A DNA stretch of 64,000 nucleotides, taken from contig NZ_AP023247.1 of the NCBI RefSeq assembly GCF_016756535.1, forward strand, positions 6,076,501 through 6,140,500, read 5' to 3'. This document shows, in pieces, positions 35,503-42,927 of this stretch (position 1 is the first letter of the stretch; every line of letters begins with the position of its first letter). The position numbers and the translations under genes were made by a program. Origin of the DNA: Mesorhizobium sp. 131-2-1 (lineage in GTDB: Bacteria; Pseudomonadota; Alphaproteobacteria; Rhizobiales; Rhizobiaceae). The notes under the pieces are model-generated. The model was not told the DNA's origin. It was given only the letters and a program-made list of their open reading frames with translations, and did no database searches.

Positions 35503-37557
35503 ATGTCACAGAATGATGCCCCCGATTTCCTGACCCTTGCCGAGGCCGCAGAGTATGTTGGCGTCTCGAAGGACACGCTTCGACGGTGGGATGCCTCGGG
35601 CAAGCTCAAGCCCGTGCGCCGTCCAGGGAGCGGCTATCGCTTCTATCGCCGGCCTGACCTTGAGCCCTTCCGCCTCGAGTACCGGCGCGCCGAACAGGCC
35701 GCCAACGAGCCGGACCATATGTTTCAGACCCTGACCGCAGATATTGAAGCGAACCCCAAGATACGCGAGCCGCAACAGGGCGCGCACCGGGCAGTGCGGA
35801 CCCACTTCGAAGCCTCGAACGAGCCGGTGATCCTGCAGATACCCGTCGGATGCGGAAAGACTGGCGTCATCGCGACATTGCCCTTCGGCGTCGCCAAAGG
35901 GCGCGCGCTCGTCATCACACCGAACCTGACGATACGGTCGGGTGTCGCGGAGTCGCTCGACATCAGCAACCCGAAGAATTTCTGGCGGCGGACAGGGGCG
36001 CTCCACGATTTTTCCGCGGGGCCATTCCGCGCTGTTTTGGATGGCGTTGATGCCAATCTCCACGACTGCAACGCAAGCCAGTTCGTCGTGACCAACATCC
36101 ACCAGTTGGCCAGCTCGGCCGATCGTTGGCTCCCGCAGTTTCCGCCGAACTATTTCGACATGATTATGATCGACGAGGGCCACCACAACGTGGCGCCGAG
36201 TTGGGCGAAGGTCTTCGACCGCTTTCCGAACGCCAAGGTCGTCAGCCTGACGGCGACGCCGTTCAGGGGTGACGGAACGCGGCCGGTCGGCAAGGTGATC
36301 TATCGCTACCCGTTCACTCGGGCGATGGTGAAGGGGTACATCAAGCAGATTCACTCTCGGAACGTCGCGCCGTCAGAGCTGTCCTTCACCTACCGTGACG
36401 ACATGAAGCGGCACACACTGGAAGAGGTGTTGGCCTTGCGAGAACATGCCTGGTTCCGGCGAGGTGTCGCGTTGGCGCCCGAGTGCAATCGTCACATCGT
36501 TGATGCCAGCATCAAATATCTCCAGGAGCTGCGAGAGCGCAGCGGTGTCCGTCACCAGATCATCGCCGTTGCCTGTTCCGTCGACCATGCCCGCCAAGTG
36601 CGAGGGCTGTACGAAGAGCGGGGCCTGAAGGCGGCCGAAATCTATGGTGAGATGGATCGTGAAAAGCAGGACGTCGTTCTTGCCGATCTGCGCAGCGGCA
36701 AGCTCGATTGTATCGTGCAGGTGCAGATGCTCGGGGAGGGCTTCGATCATCCGCCTCTGAGTGTCGCGGCCATCTTCCGGCCGTACGCGAGCTTGTCGCC
36801 TTACATCCAATTCGTCGGGCGCGTGATGCGCGTCGTCCACGAGGCGAAGCCGGACCACCCGGACAACCACGCATTCGTGGTCTCCCATGTGGGCTTGAAC
36901 ACCGACGCCCATTGGGACGATTTCCGGGAGCTCGACTTCGACGATCAGGCGATGGTCAAAAAGTGGCTGGAGGCCGGTGACGAGAATGGCGATGGCGACG
37001 GCTCAGGAGAGCCCCGTCGCTTCGATATCGGTATGCTGGTCGATAACGAGATCGTCGGCTCATTCATCAATCGGTCGTTCCTTGATCCCGAAGACGATCG
37101 CGTCCTCGAAGAAATGCTGGATCATGAGATCGGCGCAGGCCTCCGCCTGCGCGACGTCATCGCGAAGGACAAGCTCCGGGAGACGCTGCGCCGAAAGCAA
37201 GCGGAGCTGTCCCAGGTCAGCAGTTCCGGTGACCTTCCGGTGCAGCCGCAGGCGCGGCGGGTCGGCGCGCGCAAGCGGCTTTCCGAACGCACAGGCTCCG
37301 TGGTCGCCCGCATTCTCAAGGACCTGAAGCTCTCGCCCGCCGGGCGCGAGGTCGGCCAGCGAGACAAGACCGTCGCGGGGCGTGACAACCGGGCCGCCGT
37401 TACATCGCTGCTGAACAAGGCGATCAACGAACATCTCGGGATCAAGTCCGGGAGCCGCAAGGCACCCGACGCGGGCGACAATGAGGACGCTTTGGCTGCG
37501 CTCGATATGCTGGGAGACAACGTGCGCGACGCCCTGAAAGGGAAGAACGATGGCTAA
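35503..37557 (+). CDS. HTH-containing SF2 DNA helicase (restriction/DEAD-like)
   Basis: A 684-residue protein. Residues 8-55 form a MerR/excisionase-type HTH (LTLAEAAEYVGVSKDTLRRW then GYRFYRRPDLE). The SF2 core follows: Walker A IPVGCGKTG (Lys119), DEGH box 224-227, SLTATP near 248, then LGEGFDHP and QFVGRVMR (437-443) in the second RecA lobe. The C-terminal ~190 residues carry an acidic Asp/Gly stretch and a helical tail of unknown type. A DNA-binding head on an SF2 motor is unusual. It starts at ATG 35503 and overlaps the next gene by 8 bp. Confidence 0.85.
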   Translation: MSQNDAPDFLTLAEAAEYVGVSKDTLRRWDASGKLKPVRRPGSGYRFYRRPDLEPFRLEYRRAEQAANEPDHMFQTLTADIEANPKIREPQQGAHRAVRTHFEASNEPVILQIPVGCGKTGVIATLPFGVAKGRALVITPNLTIRSGVAESLDISNPKNFWRRTGALHDFSAGPFRAVLDGVDANLHDCNASQFVVTNIHQLASSADRWLPQFPPNYFDMIMIDEGHHNVAPSWAKVFDRFPNAKVVSLTATPFRGDGTRPVGKVIYRYPFTRAMVKGYIKQIHSRNVAPSELSFTYRDDMKRHTLEEVLALREHAWFRRGVALAPECNRHIVDASIKYLQELRERSGVRHQIIAVACSVDHARQVRGLYEERGLKAAEIYGEMDREKQDVVLADLRSGKLDCIVQVQMLGEGFDHPPLSVAAIFRPYASLSPYIQFVGRVMRVVHEAKPDHPDNHAFVVSHVGLNTDAHWDDFRELDFDDQAMVKKWLEAGDENGDGDGSGEPRRFDIGMLVDNEIVGSFINRSFLDPEDDRVLEEMLDHEIGAGLRLRDVIAKDKLRETLRRKQAELSQVSSSGDLPVQPQARRVGARKRLSERTGSVVARILKDLKLSPAGREVGQRDKTVAGRDNRAAVTSLLNKAINEHLGIKSGSRKAPDAGDNEDALAALDMLGDNVRDALKGKNDG

Positions 37558-37792
37558 AGTCAGGGACATTCTAATCGACGTGAGGATCGAGCAGGCGCAG
37601 CGCCAGCGCAAATGTCGAAGGAACAGCTCCCACGTCATCCCGAAGGGCGAGTGGTGTCTCGTTGTTCGAACCAACGCGACCAACGATGACTACAGCTACA
37701 GCCGAGACGCTGCGAAACCCATGCTCGATGCGGCTTGGGCGAAGCTCAGGACCATCTACGAAGGACTCGGAATGTCACCGCCTGATGGCTAA
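37550..37792 (+). CDS. Small Cys/His-containing protein, helicase-coupled
   Basis: An 80-residue protein overlapping the helicase stop by 8 bp. The segment KCRRNSSHVIPKGEWCLVV has a Cys-x6-His-x7-Cys spacing that could bind a metal or resemble a PARP/ADP-ribose-type zinc element. No family is recognised with confidence. Tight coupling to the helicase argues that it is real and works with it. Confidence 0.6.
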   Translation: MAKVRDILIDVRIEQAQRQRKCRRNSSHVIPKGEWCLVVRTNATNDDYSYSRDAAKPMLDAAWAKLRTIYEGLGMSPPDG

Positions 37793-37803
37793 AGGACGGG
37801 GGA

Positions 37804-38271
37804 ATGAGCGACGGATACAACTTTCAGCAACTCAAGGCCGCGATTTTAGCGCTGAGCCGGGCCACTGATTGGGAAGTGGCCAAAAAGGAGTGGCGCCTCG
37901 TCGAGATTTCCGAAGCCGACGAGCCCGAGACCTGTCTGTGCGGCCATTTCCCAATCATCGAGTTGTGCACCATCTCCAATGCTACGACCCGAAAATCGGT
38001 GGACGTAGGCAACGTCTGCGTGAAGCGGTTCTTGGGTTTCCGCTCCGATTTGATTTTCCAGTCTCTGAAGCGTGTCCGAGCCGACCCAGATAAGCCGATC
38101 GGCCCGGATGCCACCGCGTTCTTTCACGAACGCGGGGTCATCAACGATTGGGAGTATCAGTTCCAGCAGAGCACCATGCGGAAGCGCAACCTGTCTCAAC
38201 GGCAGTTGGCGACCAGGCGTTCGATAAATCAGAAAGTGATTGCGGCCGTGCGGCGTCGTGGTCTTTCATAA
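37804..38271 (+). CDS. Hypothetical protein with Cys cluster, helicase operon
   Basis: A 155-residue protein 11 bp after the previous gene. The stretch ETCLCGHFPIIELCTISN, followed by VDVGNVCVKRFLGF, gives Cys-x-Cys...Cys...Cys, a plausible zinc-ribbon of the VGNxC type. The C-terminus is basic (RKRNLSQRQLATRRS). No family name can be given. It forms a three-gene unit with the HTH-helicase and the 80-residue protein. Confidence 0.65.
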   Translation: MSDGYNFQQLKAAILALSRATDWEVAKKEWRLVEISEADEPETCLCGHFPIIELCTISNATTRKSVDVGNVCVKRFLGFRSDLIFQSLKRVRADPDKPIGPDATAFFHERGVINDWEYQFQQSTMRKRNLSQRQLATRRSINQKVIAAVRRRGLS

Positions 38272-38760
38272 TCCCGGGGCGACGCCGGCTCCCGGCCTCT
38301 CTCCTACGAGCCATAAGAGTGCGGCTGCAGGAACTCCGTCTCCTGCTTGGTCAGCACCCTCCAGAGGCCCGGCCGCGGTCACACCTTAGCAATAAGGTAC
38401 AGCTCGACGTTGAATCCCAAAAATTGAAAGCCCTCCGCAACCGCGATTGGCGCACCACTCTCAAGCTGGCCGTGAGGTCTGGGCACAAGGGCGACTTCGG
38501 TCGTCGAGATGGCGTCGTACACCAAGCTGCTCGGACGGCGGCTTTCAGGATCGCTGGCTGGGGTTGGGAATGAGGGAAATCGAGGCGCTAAGCGGACGCT
38601 CCAGATAGGCTGCGCCGCCGTGCTGCAGGCCTGCAATTTGCTCGATACTTCAGTCAGATATGAGCAATGCCAAGAAGATTCTGTGGTCGCGTTCATAAGA
38701 ATCAGATCAGATATTGTCTGGTGCGTAAGAATTAAGGACAAAAGGAGCACGCAAGCGCAA
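38272..38760. other. Intergenic stretch of uncertain content
   Basis: About 490 bp between the helicase operon and the DUF4238 gene. Several short frames are open on both strands. One minus frame (38379-38870) could encode a protein with one hydrophobic segment but shows no family resemblance. The A/T-rich part after 38650 probably holds the promoter of the DUF4238 gene. Confidence 0.4.
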
Positions 38761-39894
38761 ATGGCGAGGGCTCCCAGATACTTCGGCGCATGGGGCAACG
38801 TGCCCGTAGATGATGATGTGCGGCCGTTCAGCATGATCAATCCCGTGGGGAGCAATGCCAACCGGACCAACCGCCGACATCACTTTATCTCGGCCGTCTA
38901 TATGAACGGCTTCGCGGATGACCGGGGCCGAGTGCTGGCCTATCTTTGCGAGGCGCCCGAAGACCCGCTGCCGCCAATGAATCCACGGGCCATTGGTTTC
39001 GAGCGAGACTACTATTCCCAGAAGCTGCCCGGGGGTGGTCAGGAAAACCATTGTTTCGAGGATCTGTGGAACACCATCGAGACCGGATGGCCGGAAACGG
39101 TGCGGGCGCTCGCGGCACGCCGCCTGTCGGCCGCCATCTCCTTCAACGTGCTCGGCATGCAAACGATCTTGCGCGCGCGTGTTCCGGCGACGCGCGATCG
39201 GCACGCGCTGATGATCGAGGCCAAAATTCGCTGCGAGCACAAGATCGGCGAAGAACTCGGCGTCCTTCCTCCGCCGCTCGAGCGCTATGCGGGCCAGTTC
39301 GACACCGTGCCGATAGGCGTCAACCCACATGAAACGCTGCTGGCAATGAAAGGTGAGTTCAAGGATTTCGGCGACCTCTGTTTCCGCCTCGGCTTCGAGG
39401 TGCTCCACAACAGGACAAGCACGCCTTTCCTCACATCGGACAATCCGGTCTGCAGCTACGATCCGCGTCAGGCGTTCCATGCGCGTACGCCTTACGAGCA
39501 TTCCGGCGAGGTCGAGCTGATCTTCCCGGTTTCGGCGCACATGCTTGTGCGCGGTTCCAGCAAGCGCGGGCCGGTGAACATGATCTCGCGCCATCGCGAT
39601 ATCTCCGACAGCCACAAGGTGCGGCAACTCAATCGCACGATCGCGCAGTTTTCCTATCGCATGACCATCGGCCAGGATCGCTCTAGCGACGACCTGATCC
39701 GCGCCCATGGCGCGATCGTGCCGACCATCACCACTAGAGTGCGGCGACTTGGGAAAGAGGTGCATATCATCTGCCGGAATGTTTTCGGTCCCCGGCCGAG
39801 GTTATCTCAATACATCGACACGCCTGAAAAGGCCGCGCGCCTTGAGGCCAGGATGGCTGCTACATCGAGCCACGCGGACCCGATCCTCGAATGA
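38761..39894 (+). CDS. DUF4238 family protein
   Basis: A 377-residue protein with the DUF4238 opening NRRHHFISAVYMNGFAD (HH-F-x-x-x-Y-x-x-GF), followed by IGFERDYYS, and a middle TSTPFLTSDNPVCSYD motif (DNPV is characteristic). No transmembrane or catalytic signature is obvious. ATG 38761 is chosen with AAAGGAG 13 bases upstream; ATG 38833 is an alternative but lacks a ribosome site. DUF4238 proteins are common in mobile and defence-rich DNA and their function is not established. Confidence 0.78.
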   Translation: MARAPRYFGAWGNVPVDDDVRPFSMINPVGSNANRTNRRHHFISAVYMNGFADDRGRVLAYLCEAPEDPLPPMNPRAIGFERDYYSQKLPGGGQENHCFEDLWNTIETGWPETVRALAARRLSAAISFNVLGMQTILRARVPATRDRHALMIEAKIRCEHKIGEELGVLPPPLERYAGQFDTVPIGVNPHETLLAMKGEFKDFGDLCFRLGFEVLHNRTSTPFLTSDNPVCSYDPRQAFHARTPYEHSGEVELIFPVSAHMLVRGSSKRGPVNMISRHRDISDSHKVRQLNRTIAQFSYRMTIGQDRSSDDLIRAHGAIVPTITTRVRRLGKEVHIICRNVFGPRPRLSQYIDTPEKAARLEARMAATSSHADPILE

Positions 39895-40807
39895 CCGGAT
39901 TGATGGAAGAGCCTTCCGTTTGCGCGGTGTTTTGGACTGCCGGGGTCAAATGCGACCATTCGCGGCATCACCGGAAGGCGACAGATGGTATTTCCCACCC
40001 AACCATGCCCGTAACAATCACGCGGTTTTGTCTCTCACGCGAGAACACCCCTGATGGAGAAAGCGAAGCTCTCCGAGTTGAAAAAGCTGCGACATCTCAA
40101 CATCGAAACCTTGAATGGTCGGGTCATCAACATGATGCCGCTCTTGGGAGGACCGATCCTGGCACCTCTGGATTCCGAACCTCGATGGCACGCTGATGGA
40201 GATGTGTCCGGTTGACGCCGCCCATTCGCCTATTGGGGAAAGAGTGCCGCCCGCGACGAAGACGTGTGCTTCGGCCTGCTCGAGATATTGTGGCAACGCG
40301 CGAGCTTTCCAGACGTTGTGCAGGCGTATTTGCTCTTGTCGGCGCGTACCTATTGTGGGTTCAAATCCAGCGTCAAAGACGCCAGTTGCGATTTGAGAGC
40401 GAATGGATCGCGCTCAAACGCAAAGGTGAGAACCTGGCGGCCCGCATCGGGCTTCCACACGCGCTCGCAGAGCTCAGCAGATATTGGGCTGCCTCGTTCG
40501 AGTCCTCGCGCAGCCTGGTCGCAGCGTCGCGTGCTTCCGCAATCTCTGGAGAATCATTTGGAGTCGCCTGTATTTTCCTGGTCGTATATCCTAGCCGGCG
40601 CGACCGGCGAAGTTCGGCCAAGCGATCGGCCAAATCGACCTACCGATCGCAAATTCGTATATGCTATCAATGCGCTAAGCATAGCGAATATCGGCCATCA
40701 TCGGCATCGGCATTGGCGTCGTCGATCAACCGTCTCGGTGAAGCTGAGGTAGCGCCTAACATCGGCCAAATGATCGGCCAGTTATGGGCGCTCAGCTAAA
40801 ATTTCTG
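39895..40807. other. Low-information stretch with possible small genes
   Basis: About 900 bp before the Fic gene. A 54-codon frame (40054-40215, MEKAKLSELKKLRHLNIETL...) overlaps by TTGA a 195-codon frame (40212-40799) that begins at TTG. The latter has one hydrophobic segment (FALVGAYLLWVQI) followed by a charged stretch (RQRRQLRFESEWIALKRKGE). Neither resembles a known family and both lack good ribosome sites, so they may be remnants. Confidence 0.3.
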
Positions 40808-40845
40808 TTGACATATACGTACTTAGCGCGATCTAACATCGGCCA
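40625..40845 (+). repeat. Five copies of the octamer ATCGGCCA upstream of fic
   Basis: ATCGGCCA is found at 40625, 40690, 40761, 40773 and 40838, all in the same orientation, within 221 bp. Two are preceded by CTAAC. The last copy spans the expected transcription start, 3 bp before the fic ATG. This arrangement looks like an iterated operator, perhaps for autoregulation through the C-terminal winged helix of the Fic protein. Confidence 0.55.
40808..40837 (+). promoter_or_regulatory. Predicted sigma-70-type promoter of fic
   Basis: TTGACA (40808-40813), an 18-bp spacer and TCTAAC (40832-40837). Transcription would begin about 3-8 bases before the ATG at 40849, so the mRNA may be leaderless or nearly so. 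No Shine-Dalgarno sequence is present. Confidence 0.45.
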
Positions 40846-40848
40846 ATC

Positions 40849-42036
40849 ATGGAAGAGACCGTACAGCGCATCGAGCCGGCGCGCCTGGAAGACGTTGCGG
40901 AGCCTATCTCCGACGCGCTGGCTGAGCTGTCAGCAAGCTCGGCGGTTCTCGGCGCCAAGCTGCATCCGCGCACGGCCGCGAACCTGGCGGATCTCGTGCG
41001 CATCATGAACACCTATTACAGCAACCTGATCGAGGGCCACAACACGCGCCCCCGCGACATCGAACGCGCCCTCGCCGGCGAATTCGACAAAGACCAGGAA
41101 CGACGCAACCTGCAGGTGGAAGCCGCGGCCCATGTTCGACTGCAGGGGGAAATCGATCGCCTGGCCGCAGAGGGTCAGCTCCCAGAACCGGCTTCGCTTG
41201 ATTTTTTGCGCTGGCTGCATGCGGAATTCTACCGTGACGCCGATGAGGCGATGTTGCGCATTCGCGGCGCAGACAGAGAATTCTTGATGGTTCCGGGTCG
41301 GTGGCGATCACAGCCCGAACATGATGTCACTGTCGGCCGCCACCAGCCGCCGTCAAGCGATCGCGTCGAAGCGTTCATGGAGCATTTCGCTAGCCGGTAC
41401 CGCTTCCAACGTACGGGCAAAGCGGCTAGGATATTGGCGATTCCGGCCGCGCATCATCGGTTCAATTACATTCATCCCTTCCCAGACGGCAATGGACGCG
41501 TCAGCCGCTTGATGAGTCACGCCATGGCCCATGAGGCAGGAATCGCCGCGCATGGGCTGTGGTCGATTTCCCGAGGCCTGGCGCGGGGTCTGGAAAGCCG
41601 CGGCGACTATAAACGCATGATGGATCACGCCGACATGCCACGCCAAGGCGATCGCGACGGCCGCGGTAATCTTTCTATGCGGGCGCTGCCGGATTTTACC
41701 TTATGGTTTCTACGCGTATGTATCGACCAGGTCAGTTTCATGTCGAGCCTGTTCGATTTGAACCAACTAGCCCGGCGCCTGCAGCGGTTCGTTCAACGCT
41801 ACGACCTGAAGCCCGAAGCTTTCCGGCTGATCGAGGAGGCGCTTCTGCGCGGCGAGTTCGATCGCGGTGAGGCCTCACGTATCGCTGGCTTGCCGGAACG
41901 TACGGCCCGCCGCGTGTTTACCGAGGTGCTCGAGCTTGGCCTGCTTGCGTCCGATACCCCGAAAGGACCGGTATCGCTACGCTTCCCGGTCGACACGTTG
42001 GACGAACTGTTTCCTAAGCTATTTCCGGAAACTTAG
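40849..42036 (+). CDS. Fic family protein with N-terminal inhibitory motif and C-terminal winged helix (class II)
   Basis: A 395-residue protein. The Fic core motif is [12 protein letters not shown] from residue 209, with the catalytic His, the Gly/Asn anion loop and the Arg, so it should transfer AMP (or another nucleotide) to a protein target. An inhibitory helix motif S58-x3-E62-G63 (SNLIEG) precedes the core, placing it in class II with built-in autoinhibition. The C-terminal ~70 residues resemble a winged helix ([20 protein letters not shown]), as in DNA-binding Fic regulators. It directly abuts the integrase remnant. Confidence 0.92.
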   Translation: MEETVQRIEPARLEDVAEPISDALAELSASSAVLGAKLHPRTAANLADLVRIMNTYYSNLIEGHNTRPRDIERALAGEFDKDQERRNLQVEAAAHVRLQGEIDRLAAEGQLPEPASLDFLRWLHAEFYRDADEAMLRIRGADREFLMVPGRWRSQPEHDVTVGRHQPPSSDRVEAFMEHFASRYRFQRTGKAARILAIPAAHHRFNYIHPFPDGNGRVSRLMSHAMAHEAGIAAHGLWSISRGLARGLESRGDYKRMMDHADMPRQGDRDGRGNLSMRALPDFTLWFLRVCIDQVSFMSSLFDLNQLARRLQRFVQRYDLKPEAFRLIEEALLRGEFDRGEASRIAGLPERTARRVFTEVLELGLLASDTPKGPVSLRFPVDTLDELFPKLFPET

Positions 42037-42046
42037 CGTCGCATAA

Positions 42047-42554
42047 CTGCGCCTACTGTTTCCCCGCCCCGGCGAGTTGCGAGCCGCCGGATAGGAAGAG
42101 TTCGACTTCAAAGGTTCGGTGTGGACCATCCCGGAAGCACGTATGAAAATGCGGCGGCGGCACCGCGTTGCACTTTCGAGGCAGGTCATCAAAATCCTGA
42201 CCGATCTCAGAGACATTTCCGGCAGCGAGGCGCTGCTGTTTCCAAGTGTGCGATCGGGTTCTCGTCCGATTTCCGACAATACACTTAACGCCGCCCTGCG
42301 TCGCATGGGTTACAGCAAGAAAGAAGCAACGGCTCACGGTTTCCGAGCAACGGCATCAACTCTGTTGAATGAATGCGGCAAGTGGCATCCAGACGCAAGA
42401 GAGACAGCTGACCCATATTGAAAAGAACGACGTTCGGCGCGCTTACGCCAGGGCAGAGCATTGGGAAAAGCGCGTCAGTATGATGCAGTGGTGGGCCGAT
42501 TATCTGGACGAAATTGGGTGCACGAAACCTGCAGTTGAACCCAAACAAGTGTAA
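42047..42554 (+). pseudogene. Degraded second integrase (C-terminal half, intS-like)
   Basis: The translation follows the catalytic domain of the integrase at 29993: LLFPRPGELRAAG, then TAG (42092-42094) where the intact copy has Trp, MKMRRRHRV, RPISDNTLNAALRRMGY, HGFRATASTLLNECGKWHPDA. A 2-base loss near 42400 then shifts the frame, and RQLTHIEKNDVRRAYARAEH...WWADYLDE continues in another frame. The N-terminal half is missing. It lies only 10 bp after the Fic gene and marks the edge of an older or tandem element. Confidence 0.9.
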
Positions 42555-42777
42555 CTGCAACCCCGTGTCCGCACCTATCGTGAACATGAACATCAGCTTT
42601 GCGTACGTTATGACATTGGCCGCGTCTATGTTGGGGCGGAACCGGCGACGCAGTCCTTCGAGGGACAGGGGCTTTTCAAATCTACGTCAAGCGGCTTAAC
42701 TGGTTGTGGAGCTTCAATCGTTTTTCCGAGTCGGCTGACGGGAGGCGTCAGCACAGCGTCAGGAACAGCGGTCTGGC

Positions 42778-42927
42778 TCAGCGTTCCGGCTTGTCGTCCC
42801 GGAGGATGCGCTCAGCGGCTCCGTCAAGATCCTCATATTGGCCACTCTTCAACGCCCACAGAAAGCCAGTCAGCCCCAGTGCGCCAAGAAATAGGGCGAC
42901 TGGCATGAGGTAGACGAGTATCGTCAT
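42778..42927 (-). CDS. fixS: Cytochrome cbb3 oxidase maturation protein FixS/CcoS
   Basis: A 49-residue protein with one TM (VALFLGALGLTGFLWAL) followed by SGQYEDLDGAAERIL, the CcoS signature Q-[YF]-[ED]-D-L-[DE]-x2-[AG]-x2-I. It overlaps the fixI stop by ATGA. FixS is needed for delivery of cofactors to the cbb3 oxidase. It is the last gene of the fixGHIS operon. Confidence 0.93.
   Translation of the reverse strand: MTILVYLMPVALFLGALGLTGFLWALKSGQYEDLDGAAERILRDDKPER

Noticed and set aside
38478..38486. TCTGGGCAC, identical to 9 bases near the 3' end of tRNA-Phe, as a possible attR
   Set aside because: A 9-base match is expected by chance in 64 kb, and the following bases diverge (AAGG instead of CA).
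38379..38870. Minus-strand frame with one hydrophobic segment overlapping the start of the DUF4238 gene
   Set aside because: No family pattern or ribosome site; it overlaps a better supported gene on the other strand.
40054..40799. Two overlapping small frames before fic as an antitoxin gene pair
   Set aside because: No similarity to Fic antitoxins, no ribosome sites; the Fic protein carries its own inhibitory helix, so a separate antitoxin is not needed.
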